Shown piece after piece: positions 8,814-15,576 of a stretch of 64,000 nucleotides of DNA; within the stretch, counting starts at the first letter, position 1; each line of letters starts with the position of its first letter. The DNA is from Saccharothrix sp. NRRL B-16314 (GTDB taxonomy: Bacteria; Actinomycetota; Actinomycetes; Mycobacteriales; Pseudonocardiaceae): contig NZ_JNXC01000001.1 in assembly GCF_000716595.1 (NCBI RefSeq), positions 434,001 through 498,000 of the forward strand. Reading direction: 5' to 3'. Under the pieces are notes generated by a model that had not been told where the DNA came from, did not search any database, and saw only the letters and a program-made list of their open reading frames with translations. Position numbers and translations under genes: made by a program.

Positions 8814-9191
8814 CTAGAAGCGGAGGACCGGGAGGAGGGTTGAGAGATCGGCCCGGCTGCCGGACGCGGTGACCCTGGCCGCATCGACGGCTGCCGTCCA
8901 CGCCAGCCGACCCACGGCCAGTTCCAGCCACGTGCGCGGGTCGGTTTCGATCACGTTCGGTGGCGTGCCACGGGTGTGGCGGGGCCCTGCCACGCACTGC
9001 ACGGCGGCGAACGGGGGGACCCTCACCTCCACGCTGCGGCCCGGTGCGATCTGCTCCAGCGTCCGCAGGGTCAGCCGCACGGCCGCGGCGAGTGCCGGGC
9101 GGGACGGCTGGTCCGACTCGCCGGCGAGCCAGGGCAGCACGGCCTCGACGGCGGCGCGCATCTCGTGGGGGTCTACGGGTTTGGACGGCAC
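8814..9191 (-). CDS. Sterol-carrier-family (SCP_3-type) protein
   Basis: The 125-residue protein starts MPSKPVDPHEMRAAVEAVL and contains SVEVRVPPFAAVQCV and the ETDPRTWLELAVGRLAW segment. This is the pattern of the actinobacterial sterol-carrier-like family, an SCP-2-fold helix/sheet protein thought to bind hydrophobic ligands in the cytoplasm. GTG 9191 is preceded by TAACCT (9198-9203) at 6 nt, indicating a leaderless transcript. It heads an operon with the two lipoproteins. A perfect palindrome covers its -35 region, so expression is probably controlled. Confidence 0.7.
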   Translation of the reverse strand: MPSKPVDPHEMRAAVEAVLPWLAGESDQPSRPALAAAVRLTLRTLEQIAPGRSVEVRVPPFAAVQCVAGPRHTRGTPPNVIETDPRTWLELAVGRLAWTAAVDAARVTASGSRADLSTLLPVLRF

Positions 9192-9197
9192 CCGCTC

Positions 9198-9234
9198 AGG
9201 TTAACGCCCGACCGCCACTGTCCACAGTGGACAG
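9198..9234 (-). promoter_or_regulatory. Leaderless promoter with palindromic operator over its -35 box
   Basis: Reading leftward, TGTGGA (9226-9221), a 17-nt spacer and TAACCT (9203-9198) form a promoter whose +1 falls on the GTG at 9191. The -35 box lies inside a perfect palindrome with 8-bp arms CTGTCCAC/GTGGACAG and one central base (9218-9234). A one-base loop cannot form a hairpin, so this is more likely a protein-binding operator than a terminator. The regulator is unknown. Confidence 0.6.
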
Positions 9235-9239
9235 AGGGG

Positions 9240-10046
9240 TCAGATCTGCGCGGAGCGCACGGCTTCGCCGAGCAGTTCCTCCAGCTGGTGCACCAGCCGC
9301 CGGGAATCGGTCGGGGTGAACGTGCTCCACGGCTCCGAGCCGTTCGACGCACGCCGCTGCTGGAGGTAGCGTCCTTCCTCCGTGTCGAAGAACGCGACCA
9401 CGCGGTCCGGCCGGCACCGCTTGCCGTACTTGTCCCGGGCCGCCGCGCCGAAGTTCCCCGTGTGCACGAGCCCGGTGAACATCTTCACCAGCGTGACGGC
9501 GTCCTCCTGCCGCACGCCGTACTCCCGCAACGACTTCTCCAGGCTCTTCGGCGAACCGTCGGACTTCTTGACCGCCGCCTCGAGGTCGGCGCTGGGCATC
9601 GTCACCGAGTGCCCGGAACCGGCGGGGTGCGCGGGCAGCGCGCCCAGCACGGCCGACGGCAGGCCGCCGCCCGCGGCGCGCTGGAACGTGAGCCGGTTCT
9701 CCGTCAACGTGGCCACCGCACCGAAGTCGCCGTTCGCCACGCCCAGCACCCGCACGCTCTTGCCGATCCACACGCGACCGTCGACCTCGCGCTCGGGCCG
9801 GGAGAACAGCCGCAGCAGGTAGTCCAGCTCGGGGTGCAGGCCGGTCGGTCCGCCGAGCCCCCGCGCACCGATGTTCGCCCACACCCGTCGCTCCAGGTCG
9901 GCGCGCTCCTGGTGGGTCTTGCCCGGTGACGGCACCTTGATGACCAGCGGCATCTGCCCCAGGTCCAGGCGCTCCCAGAGCACGTCGAACTCCTCGGCGG
10001 CGAGCTCGATCGGCTCCCGCTCGGCGGGCCCCCCGAAATACGTCAC
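9240..10046 (-). CDS. EspG-family T7SS chaperone (cassette 1)
   Basis: The 268-residue protein has the EspG layout: an N-terminal strand and helix (PIELAAEEFDVLWERLDLG), a basic early segment, a central sheet LGVANGDFGAVATL, and a C-terminal half with VAFFDTEEGRYL and WSTFTPTDSRRL. EspG proteins bind PE/PPE-type substrates in the cytoplasm and keep them soluble for ESX export. GTG 10046 is chosen over the in-frame ATG at 10112 because a purine-rich AGGGGACGGGG precedes it. It follows the PPE-like gene by 73 nt, its likely client. Confidence 0.8.
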   Translation of the reverse strand: MTYFGGPAEREPIELAAEEFDVLWERLDLGQMPLVIKVPSPGKTHQERADLERRVWANIGARGLGGPTGLHPELDYLLRLFSRPEREVDGRVWIGKSVRVLGVANGDFGAVATLTENRLTFQRAAGGGLPSAVLGALPAHPAGSGHSVTMPSADLEAAVKKSDGSPKSLEKSLREYGVRQEDAVTLVKMFTGLVHTGNFGAAARDKYGKRCRPDRVVAFFDTEEGRYLQQRRASNGSEPWSTFTPTDSRRLVHQLEELLGEAVRSAQI

Positions 10047-10119
10047 CCGATATCCCCGTCCCCTGAACACCGGACAACGGGCCCGCGCCGGAATCGACGC
10101 GAGCCCGTGCACCGGACGA

Positions 10120-11448
10120 TCACTGCTGCGGCGCTTCGCCGATCACCGGCGGCGCGACGAGCCGGTCGTCGCCGAACACGTCGTTCGTCTCGACCAGGTA
10201 GTCGGCTGCCTTGTGCTCGATGTCGTCCTCGCCGTTGCCGCCCTGGGCGCCGGCCGCGCCACCGGCCATGCCCGCGCCGCCCGCACCCGGACGACCGGCG
10301 GCACCGGGGCCACCCGCGCCGGGACCGAACCCGCCGGCACCCGGCATGCCACCGCGACCGGGCACACCGGCCGGGTTGCTACCGCCGGGACCACCAGGAC
10401 CACCGGGCATTACGGGCATACCCGGCATACCGCCGCGCATCCCGCCCGGGCCGTTGGGACCGCCGGGGCCACCGGGCATGCCCGGCATACCGGGCCCGCG
10501 ACCGGTCGGCAGGCCGGGACGCGGTCCCTGGCCGGGCACGGTCGGACCCCGCGGCGGAACCTGCTGGCCGCCGCCCGGGGGCCGCGGCTGGGTCCAGAGC
10601 GGGGGCGGGAGCATCGGCGGCTTGGGCGTGGGGACGGGCTGGTTCACCGGCGGGGTGAGCGGCGGCGGAGGCGTCGTCGGCAGACCGGTCGGCGGCGCGA
10701 CCCACGAGGTGTGGGTGGTGCCGCCGGTGCCGATCTGGTTGACCGGTGCGACGGGCGTGCCGGTCGGCGGGGGCGCCCACGACGTGCTCGTGGTGCCGCC
10801 CTTGTCGCTCGGCGGCGTCCACGTCGGCGTGCTGTTGTAGTTCGCGCTCGTGTTGTTGTACTCGCCCGCGCCCGCCGGCGGCGGGGTGTCGATCACGACC
10901 TTCGGCGGCGGGACGAACTTGCCCAGCGTGTCGGCGTTCCACTCGCTGCTGGACTGGTAGTTGTTCATCACCTCGACGGCCTTGGCCTCGGCGTTGTCCT
11001 GCGCCGCTTCCTGCCGCTCGTGGTCCTGCTGCTGCTGGATGACGTGCATCATGCCGACCGGGCCGGTCAGCCCGCCGAGGATCTTGTCGCCGACGGACGG
11101 CGCCTCGGTCGTCACCGGCAGCGGCTCCGGCATCTCCTTGCGGGCGTTCGCGATGTAGTCGCCCTGCAACTGGGCGGACGTCTCCATCGTGCCCGAGCTC
11201 CGCTGGGCGTCCTCGGCCCACGCGGCGAGCGGCGACAGCGAGGCCTGGGCGGTGTCGGAGGTCTCGCCCTCCCAGCTCGCGCCGAGCTTGCCCAGCCCCG
11301 CCTGGATCGACGCGTCGATCTCGCTCAGGGCCTCGGACAACCCCTTCCAGGAGTCCTCCAGCGGCCGGGACGCCGCAACGCCCGGACCTTCGTTGATCAT
11401 GCGGTGCAGATCGGGGTGGGCATACCCGCGCCAGCGGTGGTCACCCAT
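10120..11448 (-). CDS. PPE-like T7SS substrate with Pro/Gly-rich C-terminus (cassette 1)
   Basis: The 442-residue protein begins with a helical PPE/WXG-like domain (1-170) containing the turn ASWEGE near residue 57. A long low-complexity region rich in Pro, Gly and Met follows (about 175-400). It ends with an acidic conserved tail (EDDIEHKAADYLVE, NDVFGDDRL). The tail matches that of the second cassette protein (DVFGDER), suggesting a secretion or recognition signal. ATG 11448 has a GAGGGGGG site upstream. It lies between the WXG-like and EspG genes in one minus-strand operon. Likely secreted or surface-located. Confidence 0.8.
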   Translation of the reverse strand: MGDHRWRGYAHPDLHRMINEGPGVAASRPLEDSWKGLSEALSEIDASIQAGLGKLGASWEGETSDTAQASLSPLAAWAEDAQRSSGTMETSAQLQGDYIANARKEMPEPLPVTTEAPSVGDKILGGLTGPVGMMHVIQQQQDHERQEAAQDNAEAKAVEVMNNYQSSSEWNADTLGKFVPPPKVVIDTPPPAGAGEYNNTSANYNSTPTWTPPSDKGGTTSTSWAPPPTGTPVAPVNQIGTGGTTHTSWVAPPTGLPTTPPPPLTPPVNQPVPTPKPPMLPPPLWTQPRPPGGGQQVPPRGPTVPGQGPRPGLPTGRGPGMPGMPGGPGGPNGPGGMRGGMPGMPVMPGGPGGPGGSNPAGVPGRGGMPGAGGFGPGAGGPGAAGRPGAGGAGMAGGAAGAQGGNGEDDIEHKAADYLVETNDVFGDDRLVAPPVIGEAPQQ

Positions 11449-11483
11449 AGTGCTCGCCCCCCTCGGGTGCGTAGGTCAGCAGG

Positions 11484-11876
11484 TCAGCCGTTGTTGACGC
11501 GTCCCCAGGACGCGGTGTTGTCGCCTTCGACGCGCCGGTAGTCGGCTTCGATGGCGGTGAGCTGGTCGACCACGCCCTTGAGCTGGTCGCGGTAGGCGAT
11601 GAGGGCAGCCAGGGCGGCCGAGTCGCCTGCTTCGAACGTGTCCTGGTTGAACCGCTCGGCGGTCTCCGAACTCACCGGGTCGCCGGCCCACGGTCGGGCC
11701 TTGAGCTGGTGCAGCGCCGGCCGCAGCTTCTCTTCGAGGCGGTCCAGCGCGTCCGAGAACACCTTGCGCGCGTCCGGGATCGCCGAGGGCTCGACGCTCA
11801 ACTTGCGCTGCGCTCCGCTGTAATCGGGCAGCATCGTCGGCGTCGATCCTCCGCCACCACCATCCGCGATGAACAC
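11484..11876 (-). CDS. WXG-like helical T7SS-associated protein (cassette 1)
   Basis: The 130-residue protein is mostly helical, with a Gly-rich N-terminus, a turn around RPWAGDPVS and the C-terminal helix ending ASWGRVNNG. Size and position suggest the WXG100-type partner of the adjacent PPE-like protein, but it lacks a canonical WXG centre. GTG 11876 has an excellent GAGGAGGGG site 6 nt upstream, so this starts a polycistron running through PPE-like and EspG genes. Confidence 0.7.
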   Translation of the reverse strand: MFIADGGGGGSTPTMLPDYSGAQRKLSVEPSAIPDARKVFSDALDRLEEKLRPALHQLKARPWAGDPVSSETAERFNQDTFEAGDSAALAALIAYRDQLKGVVDQLTAIEADYRRVEGDNTASWGRVNNG

Positions 11877-11980
11877 GGCACACCCCTCCTCAGTGCTGCA
11901 CGAACCCCAGCGTGTGTATTTGGGACGACTTTAGCTCTGATGTCCGACAACGGTCGTCGGTTCCCGACAACGACCTGGTT

Positions 11981-12562
11981 CTACTTGTCCAGGTTGGTCA
12001 CGACGGCCGCCGCGATCGGCTGGACGATCTGGCACAGGCCCGGCAGGTCCGTCTCGTTGACGCTGTTGGCGCTCACGTCCAGCACCTGGCCGTCCGAGAC
12101 GTCCACCGCGATGGAACAGCTGAGCCCCAGCTGGGTGGTCGCCTCGACCATCAGCGCGGGGAACCCGCCGACCTCCAGCTTGGTCACCTTGCCGGCGGCC
12201 TTGGCGTAGTCGTCGATGCCCGCCGTGGTGTCCGCCGTGACGCCGGCGAAGTACTTGCGGTCTTCACGGCTGATCGTGCAGCCGTTCTGGCCCGGCACCT
12301 CTTCGCTCTGCCTGGGCGGGCGGTCGAGGCCGAACTCGGCGCGCTGCGCGTCGGTCAGCAGGCTGCACGGGTCGATGTCGGCGATGTTCACCGTCTTCGG
12401 CCGCTTCGCCGGCTCTTTCGCGGCCGACGTCGGCTTGGCCGAGCCCGACGTCTGCTCGGTGGGCGTGGAATCCGAGCCGCCGGGGGTCGCGGACCCGCCA
12501 GTGGTCTGCGAACAGCCCCCGAGCAGGGCCAGAGCGGCGATGAGCGGCACGACACGGCGCAT
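11981..12562 (-). CDS. DUF3558-type lipoprotein (cassette 1)
   Basis: The 193-residue lipoprotein has signal MRRVVPLIAALALLGGC, a Ser/Thr-rich linker (about 20-55) and a DUF3558 domain. The domain shows the diagnostic start DIDPCSLLT and internal cysteines at NGCTI, LSCSI and GLCQI. The family is surface-anchored and recurrent beside T7SS genes in this order. ATG 12562 is favoured over TTG 12571: TACGTT (12570-12575) sits 7 nt upstream, a leaderless promoter. Confidence 0.85.
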   Translation of the reverse strand: MRRVVPLIAALALLGGCSQTTGGSATPGGSDSTPTEQTSGSAKPTSAAKEPAKRPKTVNIADIDPCSLLTDAQRAEFGLDRPPRQSEEVPGQNGCTISREDRKYFAGVTADTTAGIDDYAKAAGKVTKLEVGGFPALMVEATTQLGLSCSIAVDVSDGQVLDVSANSVNETDLPGLCQIVQPIAAAVVTNLDK

Positions 12563-12569
12563 GTGCCCC

Positions 12570-12676
12570 AACGTATCGGATCGGGGTCACCCGTAAGGCG
12601 CATTGCGGAGGAACCGACCCGTAACCCGCACCACCGGCCGTTCACGCTGCCGGGACGGTGCCCGGAACCGTAGCCT
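12570..12676. promoter_or_regulatory. Divergent leaderless promoters of the DUF3558 and GH15 genes
   Basis: On the minus strand TACGTT (12575-12570) lies 7 nt before ATG 12562. On the plus strand TAGCCT (12671-12676) lies 6 nt before GTG 12683. No good -35 matches are visible for either, so activators or extended -10 recognition may matter. Confidence 0.55.
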
Positions 12677-12682
12677 CGACGG

Positions 12683-14530
12683 GTGGGAGACACCGGACCG
12701 GGACGGATCGAGGACTACGCGCTGCTGTCGGATCTGCGGACGGCGGCTCTGGTGGGGTTGGACGGGTCGATCGACTGGCTGTGCATGCCGCGATTCGACT
12801 CGCCGTCCTGCTTCTCGCGGTTGCTGGGCACCGAGGACGACGGGCACTGGCGGATCGCGCCGACGGGCGAGGTGGTGTCGGTGCGGCGGTCCTACCGGGA
12901 CGGCAGCCTGGTGCTGGAGACCGAGTTCGAGACCGTCGACGGCGTGGTGCGGCTGATCGACACCATGCCCCCCGAACAGGAGCACTGGGACGCCGACACG
13001 CGCGTGGTGCGGGTCGTGGAGGGCGTGTCCGGGCAGGTCGAGATGACGTTGCGGTGGGTGCTGCGGTTCGCCTACGCCGACTCGGTGCCGTGGGTGCGAC
13101 GAGGTGAGCGGGACGGGCAGGAGTGCATCGTCGCGCTCGCCGGGCCGTCGGCGGTGGCGCTGTACGGCGACCGGCTGCCGTTCCGGGTGCAGGGCCGGCG
13201 GGCGCACGAGGCGGTGTTCACCGTCTCCGCGGGCCAGCGGCTGTCGTGGGTGATGGAGTTCGCCTACTCGCCGGACGAGCCGCCCGCGCCGGTGGACGCG
13301 GTGGCCGAGGTGGCGCGGTCCGAGGCGTTCTGGCTGGCCTGGTCGTCGAAGATCGGGTACGACGGGCCGCACGCGGACGTCGTGCGCCGGTCGCTGATCA
13401 CGTTGAAGGGCCTGTCGTACGCGCCGACGGGCGGGATCGTGGCCGCGCCGACGACGTCGCTGCCGGAGACGTTCGGCGGTGAGCGCAACTGGGACTACCG
13501 GTACTGCTGGCTGCGCGACGCGACGTTCACCCTGCTGGCGCTGGACAACTTCGGCTGCACGGACGAGGCCGCGGCGTGGCGGAGGTGGCTGGTGCGCGCC
13601 GTGGCGGGCGATCCGGCGGACCTCCAGATCATGTACGGGATCGGCGGTGAGCGGCACCTGGTCGAGTGGGAGGTCGACTGGCTGCCGGGGTACCGGGGCG
13701 CGAAGCCGGTGCGGGTCGGCAACGCGGCCTACCGGCAGTTGCAGCTGGACGTGTACGGCGAGGTCATGGACGCCCTGCACCTGGCGCGGGAGCGCGGGCT
13801 GGGCGAGACGCCGGACTCGTGGGCGATGCAGCGCGGCATGATGCGGCACCTGGAGAAGGTGTGGGAGCAGCCCGACAAGGGGTTGTGGGAGGTGCGCGGG
13901 CCGGACCGGCACTTCACCCACTCCCGGGTGATGTTGTGGGTGGCGTTCGACCGGGCGGTGCGGGCGGTGGAGGAGTTCGACCTGCCCGGCCCGGTGGACC
14001 GGTGGCGCGAGCTGCGCGAGGCGGTGCACGCCGAGGTGCTGGCGAAGGGCTGGAACGCCTCGCTGGGCGCGTTCACCCAGTACTACGGCGGGACGGCGCT
14101 GGACGCGGCCACGTTGCTGATCCCGGCGGTGGGCTTCCTGCCCGGTGACGACCCGCGGGTGCTCGGCACGCTGGACGCGATCGCCGGTGTGCTCAAGCGG
14201 GGCGACCTGGTCGACCGGTACGAGACGGAGGTCGGCGAGTCCGAAGTGGACGGATTGGCCGGTGTGGAGGGAAGCTTCCTGGCGTGCTCGTTCTGGTACG
14301 TCGACGCGCTCGCGTTGGCCGGGCGGCGCGAGGAGGCGGTGGCGATGTACGACCGGCTGGTGGACCTGTGCAACGACGTGGGGCTGTTGGCCGAGGAGTA
14401 CGACGCGGGGACCGGGCGGATGTGCGGCAACTTCCCTCAGGCGTTCAGCCACCTGGCGCTGGTGAACAGCGCGGCCGTGCTGTTCGGCGGGCACACCCGT
14501 GACGAGCGGCACCGGGGCGGTGCGGCGTGA
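12683..14530 (+). CDS. Glycoside hydrolase family 15 protein (trehalase/glucoamylase type)
   Basis: The 615-residue protein matches the bacterial GH15 family: an N-terminal beta-sandwich (IEDYALLSDLRTAALVGLDGSIDWLC) followed by an alpha/alpha barrel with the substrate-loop motif RNWDYRYCWLRDATF (near 272) and the catalytic-region tail LLAEEYDAGTGRMCGNFPQAF. Actinobacterial members hydrolyse trehalose or alpha-glucans to glucose by inversion. No signal peptide, so cytoplasmic. GTG 12683 is leaderless. The stop overlaps the glucose dehydrogenase start (GTGA), so the glucose released is probably oxidised next. Confidence 0.9.
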   Translation: MGDTGPGRIEDYALLSDLRTAALVGLDGSIDWLCMPRFDSPSCFSRLLGTEDDGHWRIAPTGEVVSVRRSYRDGSLVLETEFETVDGVVRLIDTMPPEQEHWDADTRVVRVVEGVSGQVEMTLRWVLRFAYADSVPWVRRGERDGQECIVALAGPSAVALYGDRLPFRVQGRRAHEAVFTVSAGQRLSWVMEFAYSPDEPPAPVDAVAEVARSEAFWLAWSSKIGYDGPHADVVRRSLITLKGLSYAPTGGIVAAPTTSLPETFGGERNWDYRYCWLRDATFTLLALDNFGCTDEAAAWRRWLVRAVAGDPADLQIMYGIGGERHLVEWEVDWLPGYRGAKPVRVGNAAYRQLQLDVYGEVMDALHLARERGLGETPDSWAMQRGMMRHLEKVWEQPDKGLWEVRGPDRHFTHSRVMLWVAFDRAVRAVEEFDLPGPVDRWRELREAVHAEVLAKGWNASLGAFTQYYGGTALDAATLLIPAVGFLPGDDPRVLGTLDAIAGVLKRGDLVDRYETEVGESEVDGLAGVEGSFLACSFWYVDALALAGRREEAVAMYDRLVDLCNDVGLLAEEYDAGTGRMCGNFPQAFSHLALVNSAAVLFGGHTRDERHRGGAA

Positions 14531-15549
14531 GGGCGGCGGAGGTCGTGCCGGGCAAGCCGGAGGCGAGCCGGGTGGTCGACCGCGACGATCCGGACCGCCC
14601 GGACGAACTGCTGGTCGAGGGCCTGCTGGTGGGCATGTGCGGCACCGACGTGGAGATCATCCGGGACGGTTTCGGGTGGCTGCCGCCCGGCAGGGACGCC
14701 ATCGTGCCGTTCCACGAGTCGCTGGGCCGGGTGATCAGCAGCCCGACGCCGGACTTCGCGCCCGGTGACCTGGTCGCCGGTGTGGTGCGCCGGCCGGACC
14801 CGGAGCCGTGCCCGGCGTGCGCCGTCGACGCGTGGGACTTCTGCCGCAACGGCAAGTACACCGAGCGCGGCATCAAGGAGATCGACGGCTACGGGATGCA
14901 GCGCTGGACCGTGCCGCCGAAGTTCGCGGTGAAGCTCGACCCGACGCTCGGTGACGCCGGTGTGCTGACCGAGCCCGCGTCCGTGGTGGCCAAGGCGTGG
15001 GCGCAGGCGTCGGCGGTCGCCGAGCGGTCCCACCTGCCGGTGCGCTCGGCGTTGATCACCGGCGCCGGGCCGATCGGGCTGCTGGCGGCGTTGCTGGGCG
15101 TGCAGCGCGGCCTGGAGGTGCACGTGGTCGACCGGGTCACCGAGGGCCGCAAACCGGACCTGGTCACCACGTTGGGCGCGACGTACTACTCGGACCTGGC
15201 GGACGTGAAGGCCGACGTCGACGTGGCCATCGAGTGCACGGGGGTGGCCCGGCTGATCTGGGAGTGCGCGCGGCGGGCGTCCGTCACGGTGCTGGCGGGC
15301 ATCTCGGGCGAGCACGACCCCGTGCCGCTGGACCCGAGCGTGTTCGACGGGATGGTGCTGGGCAACAAGGCGGTCGTCGGCACGGTCAACGCGGGCCTGC
15401 CCGACTACGTCGCGGCGGCCGAGGCGCTGTCCGACGCCAGCCGGCCGTGGCTGAACGGCCTGATCACCCGGCGCGTGCCGCTGGACCGGTTCACCGACGC
15501 GCTGGCGAAGGAGAAGGACGACGTGAAGGTGGTCGTGGACCTGACCTGA
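14527..15549 (+). CDS. Glucose 1-dehydrogenase-type medium-chain dehydrogenase
   Basis: The 340-residue zinc-dependent MDR protein resembles glucose dehydrogenases of the archaeal/actinobacterial type. Catalytic zinc ligands are in GMCGTDVE (near 38) and PFHESLG; structural cysteines occur in PCPACAVDAWDFC. The nucleotide fold has GAGPIGLLAALLG. The reaction is glucose plus NAD(P)+ to gluconolactone. Translation is coupled to the GH15 gene by a 4-base overlap, a route from trehalose or glucan to gluconate. Substrate specificity is inferred from similarity and context. Confidence 0.85.
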   Translation: MRAAEVVPGKPEASRVVDRDDPDRPDELLVEGLLVGMCGTDVEIIRDGFGWLPPGRDAIVPFHESLGRVISSPTPDFAPGDLVAGVVRRPDPEPCPACAVDAWDFCRNGKYTERGIKEIDGYGMQRWTVPPKFAVKLDPTLGDAGVLTEPASVVAKAWAQASAVAERSHLPVRSALITGAGPIGLLAALLGVQRGLEVHVVDRVTEGRKPDLVTTLGATYYSDLADVKADVDVAIECTGVARLIWECARRASVTVLAGISGEHDPVPLDPSVFDGMVLGNKAVVGTVNAGLPDYVAAAEALSDASRPWLNGLITRRVPLDRFTDALAKEKDDVKVVVDLT

Positions 15550-15576
15550 CCCGCGTTCGACGGCACGGCGACCCGG

